From positions 1 to 29,010 of the IMG/VR virus record IMGVR_UViG_3300029986_000062: a stretch of DNA of 29,010 nt; one strand, given 5' to 3'. Origin of the DNA: a virus. Positions 8,149-16,442 of the stretch are shown piece by piece. The position numbers and the translations under genes are program-made. The notes beneath the pieces are model-generated. The model did no database searches, was not told where the DNA came from, and saw nothing but the letters and a program-made list of their open reading frames with translations. Positions within the stretch are counted from its first letter, which is position 1. Each line of letters starts with the position of its first letter.

Positions 8149-9067
8149 ACAGATAATCCAAAGTGCTCTAATGATGCTCGGTGTTATTGACCCTGAAAAT
8201 AGCAACTCAGAGCCAGAATCAGGTTATCAGAATGCCCTAATCGCCTTGAATGACATGATTGGATCTTGGAACCTTGAAAATCTGTTGGTATATGCCGTCA
8301 ATATCAACACCTTCACCTTCGTAGCTGGTCAACAGGTCTACCAGGTTGGTTCTCAGAATCCCTTTGTGGCCAATATCCTTGGCTCGACCATGACAGTCAC
8401 CGCTGGTACTCCCATCGTGGAACCAGGTGCAACCCTGATCGCTGGTGGAGTGCCACCCAGCACCACAGTTACCGGCCTTCTTACAGGCAATCAGTATGGC
8501 TTGTCCTGGACAGCTCCTAACCCAATCACTCAGGTTCAGGCCGGTCTGTGTATCGGAACCAACTGGAACATTCCCAGACCAACCCGTATCCAGTCCTGCT
8601 CAGTCCTCTATCCAGGTGCAGCGGGCCAGCAGGTAGAGATACCCATCTCAATCATTGATGTTGACCATTGGCAGTCTATTTCAGTCAAGAGTATTGAATC
8701 AATCTTTCCAACTGCCGTATATAACGATACTAACTATCCTTATATGAATCTCTATTTCTATCCTGTTCCAGCTACATCTTGTAACTGTGTTCTGTATACA
8801 TGGGACCAATTAGAAGAAGTAACAGGATTAATATCATTGATAGATGTTCCACAAGGATATAATGAAGCTCTGAAATACAATATGGCAGTTCGTTTGGCTC
8901 CATATTATGGTGTTGAACCAAGTCAAACAGTAGTCCAAATGGCTATTAGAAGTAAGAGCAACATTAATGATATCAATAGTGGTATTCCCATTATGACCAT
9001 TGATTGCTTTGGTCGGAATGGTACTGGCTCTATTGGATTAAAGAGCAGAGGTTTTAATGTCCCATAG
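8132..9067 (+). CDS. head-tail connector, P22 gp4-like, with inserted beta module
   Basis: A 311-residue protein resembling P22 gp4, the accessory protein that assembles under the portal and closes the filled head. The N-terminus (SALMMLGVIDPENSNSEPE, then ALIALNDMIGSWN) is typical of the family. NWNIPRPTRI near residue 144 and ALKYNMAVRLAPYYG near 250 match later family landmarks. P22 gp4 is only 166 residues. The extra length includes residues about 75-143, a Thr/Gly/Val-rich block with STMTVTAGTPIVEPG that interrupts the usual run from the YQVG turn to NIPRP. By count, 8381-8500 is 59 per cent GC against 37 per cent at 8881-9000, supporting acquisition of that block. Confidence 0.82.
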   Translation: MILTAKQIIQSALMMLGVIDPENSNSEPESGYQNALIALNDMIGSWNLENLLVYAVNINTFTFVAGQQVYQVGSQNPFVANILGSTMTVTAGTPIVEPGATLIAGGVPPSTTVTGLLTGNQYGLSWTAPNPITQVQAGLCIGTNWNIPRPTRIQSCSVLYPGAAGQQVEIPISIIDVDHWQSISVKSIESIFPTAVYNDTNYPYMNLYFYPVPATSCNCVLYTWDQLEEVTGLISLIDVPQGYNEALKYNMAVRLAPYYGVEPSQTVVQMAIRSKSNINDINSGIPIMTIDCFGRNGTGSIGLKSRGFNVP

Positions 9068-9085
9068 TGGAGATAGATAAGAGAT

Positions 9086-9325
9086 ATGCCGATTTACGAT
9101 AGACGTTGTTTGAACTGTAAGCACCTTGAAACAGATTTATATGAGAAAGTGAACGATGTAGGAGCTAAGGAATGTGCCGAATGTGGCAAGGTAGAGCTTC
9201 AGCGTCTTCCTTCAGCACCACACATTGATTCACGCTCACTAAACATCACAAATCACTGGATTGAAAAAGAGAATGAAAAATGCCTTGCCAGTGGCGGCAA
9301 AGTTCATGAACCAATCAGACTTTAA
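9086..9325 (+). CDS. small zinc-ribbon protein, FmdB-like
   Basis: A 79-residue protein beginning MPIYDRRCLNC, with paired CxxC motifs at C8/C11 and C30/C33. This spacing and start are characteristic of FmdB-type zinc ribbons, which are widespread in bacteria and also found in phages. The tail after residue 45 is short and polar. No catalytic group is present, so it is probably a zinc-stabilised binding or assembly factor. It lies between the connector gene and the fibre genes with a purine-rich leader (GGAGATAGATAAGAG). Its job in the virion cycle is unknown. Confidence 0.8.
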   Translation: MPIYDRRCLNCKHLETDLYEKVNDVGAKECAECGKVELQRLPSAPHIDSRSLNITNHWIEKENEKCLASGGKVHEPIRL

Positions 9326-9356
9326 CAAATAACCAAGAAAGAGAGAGATAGATAAA

Positions 9357-9665
9357 ATGTCAGCAACATATTTTGGAACAAGATCAAGCGTTGGGGATAT
9401 GAGCAATGACCCTCTGCCTAAACCATCATCAAGTGTGGTCCATTTTGAAGCATTCTGTAATAATGCCGGAGCAGCAGCAACAGTAACCTTCTATGGATCC
9501 ATTTCAGGTGCAACTAATGCTTGGACTTCGCTTGGAACCATTTCGCTAACTGGAACAACCGTTGGAACATTAGTTGTATCAACTGTTAACTATTCATACT
9601 ACAAAGCAACTGTAACTGCAATATCTGGAGCTGGTGCTGTAGCTACTGCATTTATGGGTAATTAA
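9357..9665 (+). CDS. hypothetical small beta-rich virion protein
   Basis: A 102-residue protein of mostly small and hydroxylated residues (Ala, Thr, Ser, Gly, Val) with alternating hydrophobic positions, suggesting a beta-sandwich. Motifs such as TVTFYGSISGATNAWTSLGT are like those in small phage structural proteins and fibre-associated domains, but I recognise no named family. AAAGAGAGAGATAG lies upstream as the ribosome-binding region. It sits directly before two tail-fibre genes and may be a fibre-associated or adaptor protein; that role is inferred from position. Confidence 0.65.
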   Translation: MSATYFGTRSSVGDMSNDPLPKPSSSVVHFEAFCNNAGAAATVTFYGSISGATNAWTSLGTISLTGTTVGTLVVSTVNYSYYKATVTAISGAGAVATAFMGN

Positions 9666-9696
9666 GACGATAAATATAATAACAAGAGTATAACGC

Positions 9697-11028
9697 ATGA
9701 CATATAACAGCGCTGCAACTATTGCTACAAATCCAATTCTAACATTTACTGATAATATAACTGGTCTTCCTCTTGCTGGTGGTAAGCTTTATACATATGC
9801 CTCTGGAACTACAACTCTACAGGTAACATATACAGACAACACTCTAACAACTCAGAATCCCAATCCTATCACACTCAACAACTATGGACAGGCTACTGTC
9901 TGGCTTGGACCTCTAAACTATCGTTTCAACCTCTTGAATGCTGCTGGGGTGACTCAGGCAGGCTATCCCATGGATAATATCCAGCCTGCGAGTAGCACAA
10001 GCATTTTTTCAACCCTATCGAACAATACTCAGGCTTCAAGTGGTGCTGGACTTATCGGGTTTAATCCTTCTCTGACATATCCATTAGGGACTGTTGGCTA
10101 CAATTTAAGCTCACTGGGCTCCTTCCCAAGTAATCTTGCCCTAAACACCCTTCCAATCAATGGTTCTGGATTGGTTGGGTATGCAAGTAGCAATGCCTAT
10201 GCTTATGGAACGGTTGGTGGTGCATTAAACGCAAGTGCTGCTAATTATTCTAATCTGGCTCTTAACTCAAGTGCATCAAATGGTGCTGGTCTGGTTGGGT
10301 TCTCTGCTCTAAATACCTATAGTGCTGGAACAGTTGGATATGCCTTGAACAATGTTCCAGCATTTGTTGGGCAGAGCAAGTTCAATTTTACTCCGTCAAC
10401 CAATGCAGCGCCAAACGTTGGAGATGTTTGGTTTGATTCAGCACAACATAGTTTAACTTCTGCGGACGGAGCGGCTGGTAACCCACTGAAAGTAGTGAAT
10501 GGTGGTGTCATCGCAGTTCAGACGATATACCCGGCTGGAAATGTCAGCGCCTCTGTTACTCCAGCTGCTACCGGAACTCAGTATCCACTATATACCAGTT
10601 CTGACTACTCTGGCACCTTCACCCTCCCGGCTAACTTCTTCGTGCCTGGGAAGACCATCGACATTGATTTCATCATCCAGGCTTACTCCACATCCGTATC
10701 CAACACTATCTCGATCTGGTTAGATGGTATCGGAGCTTGGGGTGCTGTGGGTGTTACTATTCCTCTCAATTGCACTACTTTCTTGCAATACCACGCCACT
10801 CTAACCTGCAGTTCGGCTGGAGGTGCCGGGGTAGCCTCGATATTCGGAATGCACTCTCTGGTAAATCTGGGTGAATCAAACACTGGATACGTCCAGCCTA
10901 ACACCCAGAACCTCAACAACAACACCAGTTTCTCGACCCTGGTAAGCCACACCATAACCCTTTTTTACACAGAAACCCAGTTGTTTCAGGTCTACAAACA
11001 GTGTATGAAGATTACCTCTAACTACTAA
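9697..11028 (+). CDS. tail fibre or spike protein 1
   Basis: A 443-residue protein with the head-binding N-terminus common in podovirus fibres and spikes: GLPLAGGKLYTYASGTTT (about 23-40), a YTDNTLTTQNPNPITL stretch and TVWLGPLNYRF near residue 70. Residues 116-137, 156-177 and 196-217 are three repeats of the pattern GxGLxGFxxxxxYxxGTVGxxL, spaced exactly 40 residues. The C-terminal half (about 265-443) is beta-rich and probably carries the receptor-binding or trimer domain. Its DNA (about 10500-10950) reads as more GC-rich than the N-terminal part. It is a paralogue of the next gene over the N-terminal 95 residues. Confidence 0.8.
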   Translation: MTYNSAATIATNPILTFTDNITGLPLAGGKLYTYASGTTTLQVTYTDNTLTTQNPNPITLNNYGQATVWLGPLNYRFNLLNAAGVTQAGYPMDNIQPASSTSIFSTLSNNTQASSGAGLIGFNPSLTYPLGTVGYNLSSLGSFPSNLALNTLPINGSGLVGYASSNAYAYGTVGGALNASAANYSNLALNSSASNGAGLVGFSALNTYSAGTVGYALNNVPAFVGQSKFNFTPSTNAAPNVGDVWFDSAQHSLTSADGAAGNPLKVVNGGVIAVQTIYPAGNVSASVTPAATGTQYPLYTSSDYSGTFTLPANFFVPGKTIDIDFIIQAYSTSVSNTISIWLDGIGAWGAVGVTIPLNCTTFLQYHATLTCSSAGGAGVASIFGMHSLVNLGESNTGYVQPNTQNLNNNTSFSTLVSHTITLFYTETQLFQVYKQCMKITSNY

Positions 11029-11042
11029 ATGATTGGAATAAG

Positions 11043-12089
11043 ATGACTATTGCAGCTTCAGCTATAACTTCACCACTATTCAGTGAGACAGACACTAACG
11101 GAAATCCTCTCGCTGGTGGTCAGGTGTTCACTTATCAGGCAGGAACTAATACTCTTTTGGCAACTTATACAGACGCTACATTGACAGTTCCAAATACCAA
11201 TCCAGTCATTCTTGATGAGTATGGTAAGGCTATGATCTGGCTTGGAGCTTCAGCCTACAAGATTAACGTTCTTGATATAAATGGAGTCCAGCATCCAGAG
11301 TATCCAAGAGATAACTTGCAATCTCCATCTGCAATTGGCCTATCAACAGCTATTGCAAGCGCCTATGCTGCCGTTGAATCCGATCTGTCCAGCACAACCT
11401 CTAATTCCCTTGGTGCTTCTCTGATTGGCTATAACCCTGCTCTAACCTATCCCGCAAATACTGTTGGCTCTGCATTTTCGTCATATGCTTCTTTAGCCTC
11501 TTCTCCTATATTTACTGGTTCAGTGACATGTCCAACAATAAATACATCTGGAGCCGGAATAAGCTATGGAACTGTTCCTATTGGTGCTCTAAATCTGACA
11601 GGAACTCCAAATAATACAACGTATTTAAGAGGTGATGGTAGTTGGGCTGTCCTTGCTAATGGGTATGCAATTCTGTCTTCTGCTGGAGCTTTGGCTACCC
11701 ATACCGCAGCTTCTCCAACTGGAACAACTTCAACTACAGCCGTCATGATGGGTGCTGGTGGAACTATAACTCCAGTATTGAGCACAAGAGTCATTGTAAC
11801 AATTAGTGGACAGATGGCTAATGCTACTGCTGGAGATGGCGCAACAATAGATATCAGATATGGAACTGGGACCGCTCCTGTCAACGGTGCTGCTGTTATT
11901 GGAACATTGGTTGGTATTGCACAAACAGCAACCAGCGTAACAGCGGCTCAAAAGTCTGGATTTAGCATCTCATATCCCATTACAGGGCTAATTGTTGGAA
12001 CTACATATTGGTTTGATATTTCATTAATGGCTATTACTGGTGGAACAGCAACTATTGCCGGAGTAACAGCTTTTGCAAGAGAAGTATAA
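11043..12089 (+). CDS. tail fibre or spike protein 2 with decoration-like C-terminal domain
   Basis: A 348-residue protein. Residues 1-95 are paralogous to tail fibre 1 (NPLAGGQVFTYQAGTNT, VILDEYGKAMIWLG). One copy of the repeat motif appears as GASLIGYNPALTYPANTVG (about 124-142). Residues about 186-203 hold LTGTPNNTTYLRGDGSWA, a linker motif common in phage tail fibres. Residues about 225-348 closely match the decoration-like protein at 7201. The gene starts 14 bases after fibre 1, and GGAATAAG precedes the ATG. Two fibres with the same anchor but different tips suggest a branched or alternative receptor apparatus. Confidence 0.8.
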   Translation: MTIAASAITSPLFSETDTNGNPLAGGQVFTYQAGTNTLLATYTDATLTVPNTNPVILDEYGKAMIWLGASAYKINVLDINGVQHPEYPRDNLQSPSAIGLSTAIASAYAAVESDLSSTTSNSLGASLIGYNPALTYPANTVGSAFSSYASLASSPIFTGSVTCPTINTSGAGISYGTVPIGALNLTGTPNNTTYLRGDGSWAVLANGYAILSSAGALATHTAASPTGTTSTTAVMMGAGGTITPVLSTRVIVTISGQMANATAGDGATIDIRYGTGTAPVNGAAVIGTLVGIAQTATSVTAAQKSGFSISYPITGLIVGTTYWFDISLMAITGGTATIAGVTAFAREV

Positions 12090-12112
12090 AAAGAATAAGA
12101 CTGGAATATAAC

Positions 12113-15100
12113 TTGAAATACCAAAACTTTGTTGGGCCTACATACTCTTTACAGTCACTGAATTATGATTGTGAGCGGACAATAAACCTCTATCCCGAAA
12201 AGAATGAGATTGGAACTGGAAAAGAGCAAGAGGTAGCAATGCTCTGTTCAACTCCAGGTCTAACTCTTCTTCATTCACTGCCACGTTCACCAATCAGAGG
12301 TATTCACTATACAGCTAATGGCTACATCTATGTAGTAGCTGGCAATGGTCTATACAATCTAACTACAACAGATGGTATCAGCTATACGCACACTCTGCTT
12401 GGGTATCTTCAGACTTCAACAGGTCCAGTATCAATTGCCGATGGCGTTCCTAATATGTATTTGGGAATTGCCAACACTGGACTAATCAATCAGGTGGTTA
12501 TTGTTGATGGTTCTACTGCTGGATTGTGCTTTGAAGAAGGAACTATTAAGATATACCAAATTGGACCAAGTAGTCTAACTATTGCTGCTGGTTCTTTCGT
12601 GTCGGGATATGAGTATACCATTCTTACTGTTGGAACAACCAATTTTACTACAATTGGAGCCGCTAACAATAATATAGGAACTTCCTTTGTTGCTACTGGT
12701 GTTGGAACTGGAACAGGAACGGCTACTTACTACACTGCTTCAGGCTATGCGGGTTCTGCTTTCGTCACTTTCCAGGATGGCTATTTCTTCTTCTCCCAAC
12801 CTCAGACCATCTCTGGTTTCTATGCTGCTGACCCTCTGAACATCTCTGACCTGGACGTTTTTAACGTGAATCTGGGTTCTGACCAGGTGTCTCGGGTCAT
12901 CTCTGACCATGGCATCCTCTGGGCCTTTGGAAATCGGAGCCTGAGTGTATGGCAGAACACAGGTGGTAGCTCAACCTCCAATACCTTCCAGCAGATCCCA
13001 GGTGCAGAAGCAGAGGGAGGTTGTAACGCTCCCTACAGCATTGCTCAGGTCGCTGGGCAACTCATCTGGACCACCAATGATGATCGAGGCTATGGAGCCG
13101 TCTTTGTGGCTCTGGGCTATCGTGGCGTCCGTATCTCAAACCATGCTGTAGAACAGTGGCTCCAGTCCTTTGAAGACATCTCAGGAGCTACAGCCTGGAC
13201 CTATCAAGAGGGTGGACATTCCTTCTACTGTCTTAACGTTCCTGGATCTACTACAACTTGGTGCTATGACACTGTCGCTCAAATGTGGAGTGAGAGAGCC
13301 TACTTTAGCTCAGGTTCATACTCACGTGATTTAGTGTCTTGTCATGCTAACGCTACTATTAGTGGCATTGGTTCTATTCATTTAGTGGGAGACTATCAAT
13401 CTGGTAATATCTACAAGCTTGATGGTGGCAACTATACACATAATGGAGTGCCAATTAGAAGAATGAGAACCGCACCACACGTTAGCGGTTCCTATAATCG
13501 GGTATTCTACTCTGCTCTCCAGGTTGACTTAGAAGCTGGTGTTGGTTTGGGTGGTGCTGGATATCAAGTATTAGATGGATATTCAAATGCTGTAACTACA
13601 ACTACCGCTACAAATACCTATCTTGCTGGAAATGGGCCAACTTATACACTGACTGGAAATGATGGACTTCCAGCACTTCCAACAGGGACAGTAACCGTCA
13701 CAGGTAATAGTAGCAACTGGTCAAATAGCTACACGGTAAATACTGCAACGGGAGTGGTAACTATCAATTCTGCTGCTTTGCCCGTGACCTATGCAAACTT
13801 TGGAACTGGGAACGGAACACAGACTACCTTTTCTATCCCTAATTTCTACTCTGAGAGTGTGGCAAGCTATTCAATTTCAGTGACTGACTGGAGGGGGACC
13901 TTCACCCCTGCAATTTATCCCGCGTATCATGAGAATCTATGCCAGTCTTCCTATGATTTTAATTACGCTGGAATCTGGACATTAACAGGTGTCAATGCTG
14001 TTCCTTCTTCCTGGGCTCCTGTAATCGTTACTGTTGCTACTACGGCAAATAGACCGTCATCTTACAGCACAAACAATCTAACCGTATCAAATCCAGCCTA
14101 TGCCTATGGAGCAACTGGGCTAACTTGTGCTACATCAGGTAATGCTGCTACTGCCAATATAACCGGAACTGGAACGATAACGTCTGGTTCGATTACATAT
14201 AGTGGTTTTAGTGGTGGTGCTTTTACTGGAACCTTAAACATCGGTGGCCTTTTTGGGACCTATTGGGGTGCTCTGCCAATTACTCTTTCAATTTCACATG
14301 ATGGTGGTGGGAATCAACAGATTACCAATTTGGGCAATCCGTTAGGCTCTGCTTCTGTTGTGTCAATCTTTATCTCTGTTGCTTCTCTGTCAACATTAAC
14401 CGTAACTCTAACTTTATCATCCACCTTTATTCAGTCAAATATAACACTTTATGATATTGTTTGCTTGAACTACAGTGTTGCAACTGGAATAAACACAATC
14501 TATGCTCCAGATGGTTCAAATACTGGAACATTCTTGACTGAAGATAGTTCTCTTGCCCTACATCAAATCTCAACAACATATCCGCTCAATTCACCAGGAT
14601 TCAAGGTGTTTTCTGTGTATGCCTTAGCTGGTGATGCAAACAGATACCTTCAGTTAGGAATGGGTGATCAAGCGGAATACGGAGTCTATTCAAATACTGT
14701 TGTATATAATATATCATCGGGTTCAATCGTAAGTGGATCAGGTGGAACTATTACACCAATCGGTAATGGCATTTATAGGTGCTCAATTTATAACTATGAA
14801 GGTGTTGGCTATTCTCCTACTGGAAATAGTAGCACCGGAATTGCTACGATTTCATTGCTGAACTCTGCCTCTTCTTCTGTTCCTTCATACTCTGGAAACG
14901 GAAAGAGCATGATTGGAATCTGGGGTGCTCAGATTGAGACTGTTTCAGCATCTCCATATCTACCAACTCCATACCTGTCAACTGCTGGTGGGACAAGTAT
15001 AGATTATTGCTTGCTGTATCCTCAAACTGGTTCGGTTTCCTTCAACAATGCTCCATTTGCTGCTGTAACTCAAAATACTACAACTGGAATACCTGTCTCA

Positions 15101-15445
15101 TACATTTCAATTCCAGCAGCTACTATTTCAGCAACAGTAACGGTGAACTCTCCACAATCTAAACCAACTGAATATCAAGCATCATTCCAGTATCAAGAGA
15201 ATGTGCCGAATTATGTTAATATAGGGACTGACCCCCATATTTCGCTATCCTATTCAGATGATGGCGGGCATACCTTCTCAAGTGAGAAGAGTGTATCAAT
15301 TGGTAAAATTGGAGATAGATATAGACGTGCTATCTGGAGACGTTTAGGGCAGTCAAGAGATAGAGTGTTTCGTGTTACATGCTCAGATCCAGTTAAGTTA
15401 ACGCTATTAGGCGCAAGGATAGATGCAGTTGTAGGAAATAAGTAA
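12113..15445 (+). CDS. P22 gp10-like tail hub protein with large inserted sugar-binding block
   Basis: An 1110-residue protein starting at TTG. The start is chosen because MKYQNFVGPTY and ERTINLYPEK match the family N-terminus. P22 gp10 (472 residues) forms the hub below gp4 that holds packaged DNA in. Family-like parts are residues 1-150, 215-482 (for example RGVRISNHAVEQWL) and 1036-1110, with LSYSDDGGHTFSSEKSVSIG and RAIWRRLGQSRDRVF. Two blocks are inserted: residues about 152-210 (AAGSFVSGYEYTI, then VGTTNFTTIGAANN), a module seen in other phage tail proteins, and residues about 483-1036. The latter includes a lectin-like region (about 830-965) with FSVYALAG, IGNGIYRCSI and MIGIWGAQIE. 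Confidence 0.85.
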   Translation: MKYQNFVGPTYSLQSLNYDCERTINLYPEKNEIGTGKEQEVAMLCSTPGLTLLHSLPRSPIRGIHYTANGYIYVVAGNGLYNLTTTDGISYTHTLLGYLQTSTGPVSIADGVPNMYLGIANTGLINQVVIVDGSTAGLCFEEGTIKIYQIGPSSLTIAAGSFVSGYEYTILTVGTTNFTTIGAANNNIGTSFVATGVGTGTGTATYYTASGYAGSAFVTFQDGYFFFSQPQTISGFYAADPLNISDLDVFNVNLGSDQVSRVISDHGILWAFGNRSLSVWQNTGGSSTSNTFQQIPGAEAEGGCNAPYSIAQVAGQLIWTTNDDRGYGAVFVALGYRGVRISNHAVEQWLQSFEDISGATAWTYQEGGHSFYCLNVPGSTTTWCYDTVAQMWSERAYFSSGSYSRDLVSCHANATISGIGSIHLVGDYQSGNIYKLDGGNYTHNGVPIRRMRTAPHVSGSYNRVFYSALQVDLEAGVGLGGAGYQVLDGYSNAVTTTTATNTYLAGNGPTYTLTGNDGLPALPTGTVTVTGNSSNWSNSYTVNTATGVVTINSAALPVTYANFGTGNGTQTTFSIPNFYSESVASYSISVTDWRGTFTPAIYPAYHENLCQSSYDFNYAGIWTLTGVNAVPSSWAPVIVTVATTANRPSSYSTNNLTVSNPAYAYGATGLTCATSGNAATANITGTGTITSGSITYSGFSGGAFTGTLNIGGLFGTYWGALPITLSISHDGGGNQQITNLGNPLGSASVVSIFISVASLSTLTVTLTLSSTFIQSNITLYDIVCLNYSVATGINTIYAPDGSNTGTFLTEDSSLALHQISTTYPLNSPGFKVFSVYALAGDANRYLQLGMGDQAEYGVYSNTVVYNISSGSIVSGSGGTITPIGNGIYRCSIYNYEGVGYSPTGNSSTGIATISLLNSASSSVPSYSGNGKSMIGIWGAQIETVSASPYLPTPYLSTAGGTSIDYCLLYPQTGSVSFNNAPFAAVTQNTTTGIPVSYISIPAATISATVTVNSPQSKPTEYQASFQYQENVPNYVNIGTDPHISLSYSDDGGHTFSSEKSVSIGKIGDRYRRAIWRRLGQSRDRVFRVTCSDPVKLTLLGARIDAVVGNK

Positions 15446-15446
15446 A

Positions 15447-15638
15447 ATGACAAATATAATCAGAATACCACCACATAATGTTCCGGTCGTTGACTCTAAT
15501 GGGCAGATGACTCCGGCATGGCGTTCCTTTTTTAATGAACAGGTAGTTAGCACTGTAAATACTGTTGTAGCAAACCAGGAAACAGCACTAACAACTAATG
15601 ATACAACTGTAGCTCAATTGCTACTACACAATTCTTAG
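15447..15638 (+). CDS. small hypothetical virion-module protein
   Basis: A 63-residue protein beginning near IRIPPHNVPVVDSNGQMTPAWRSF, split here at residues 5-28. This proline-rich start followed by an aromatic MTPxWxxFF motif is common in small proteins encoded beside podovirus tail genes. The remaining residues form a Thr/Val-rich helix. It occupies the slot where P22 encodes the 233-residue tail needle gp26, but it is far too short for that protein. The start lies one base after the gp10-like stop, so translation is likely coupled. Function unknown. Confidence 0.7.
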   Translation: MTNIIRIPPHNVPVVDSNGQMTPAWRSFFNEQVVSTVNTVVANQETALTTNDTTVAQLLLHNS

Positions 15639-15645
15639 GTATAAT

Positions 15646-15990
15646 ATGGGATTAACAACTGTAACACCAGCACATTTAACAAATAGTCAACTTACAACGG
15701 CTCCAAAGTTGCTCTATACTTGTCCAGCTAATACATTTGTAAAAATAACTGCCGCAACATGCACTAACATTCTTGGTCAAGCGTCCAGCGTTACTCTCCA
15801 TTACGTTCCTGCTGGTGGTGTAACTTCAACGGCTACTCAGGTTGTCTCTGGAAGTTCCGTAGCTGGTAACTCCAGTTATAATGCCCAGGAGCTTGTAAAC
15901 CATATTCTAACTCCTGGTGATCAGATTTGGGGAAATACTGGCACTGGTGGTTCTATTAATACAAACATTTCAGGGGTCCAATTTAGCTAA
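15646..15990 (+). CDS. hypothetical beta-rich virion protein
   Basis: A 114-residue protein with a beta-sandwich-like pattern: KLLYTCPANTFVKITAATC, then ASSVTLHYVPAGG and a C-terminal LVNHILTPGDQIWG. Similar small proteins are found among phage structural genes, but I cannot name a family. AGGTATAAT precedes the ATG, and the stop overlaps the next start (TAATG). It lies between the hub gene and the gp14-like gene, so a minor tail or plug component is possible. Confidence 0.65.
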   Translation: MGLTTVTPAHLTNSQLTTAPKLLYTCPANTFVKITAATCTNILGQASSVTLHYVPAGGVTSTATQVVSGSSVAGNSSYNAQELVNHILTPGDQIWGNTGTGGSINTNISGVQFS

Positions 15991-16439
15991 TGTATTCTTT
16001 TGAGATAGAATCAGATATTGAGATAATAAAAAAAGTTATAACAAGTGATAATAATAGAGCGTGGTCGTTTGAAGATGGGCAAGTGCCTGAAGGATGGCAA
16101 CCAAGAATGGATGGCATTCTGTATATAGCCAACTACAGACATGATGTATTTGCCGGTTTAATTGGTTTAGTAGAAATAAGTATAGATACAGTTGAAGCAC
16201 ATGTTTTATATCTACCAAGTGTATATGGTCATGCTGTTGAAACTGGGAAGCATTGCATGGAATGGATTTGGAAGAATACAGAATACAGGAAGCTAATGGC
16301 TCCAGTTGTTGATAATAATGAGTTGGCACATCGGTTTCTTGCAAAGCTTGGATTTACTAAAATTGGAACTATAGAAAAGAAGTGGAAGAAGGATAAAAGA
16401 ATGCACGATTTAGATATCTATTTGAAAGAGAAGGAGTAA
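15990..16439 (+). CDS. GNAT-fold protein in the position of P22 gp14 (DUF2824-like)
   Basis: A 149-residue protein with the C-terminal GNAT signature DNNELAHRFLAKLGFTKIG (about 113-131) and a preceding strand AGLIGLVEI. This is the acetyl-CoA-binding fold, although the central R/QxxGxG/A loop is not clearly present (the equivalent region reads VYGHAVETG), so catalytic activity is uncertain. In P22 the gene between the tail genes and the ejection proteins is gene 14, a DUF2824 protein of similar size related to the acetyltransferase clan, and the order is the same here. A role in head or ejection-protein assembly is therefore more likely than a metabolic one. It overlaps the preceding stop by one base. 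Confidence 0.75.
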   Translation: MYSFEIESDIEIIKKVITSDNNRAWSFEDGQVPEGWQPRMDGILYIANYRHDVFAGLIGLVEISIDTVEAHVLYLPSVYGHAVETGKHCMEWIWKNTEYRKLMAPVVDNNELAHRFLAKLGFTKIGTIEKKWKKDKRMHDLDIYLKEKE

Positions 16440-16442
16440 ACC

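Noticed and set aside
15990-16439. GNAT protein as a host-like antibiotic or metabolic acetyltransferase
   Set aside because: Its size and place match P22 gp14 and the usual acetyl-CoA loop is not clear.
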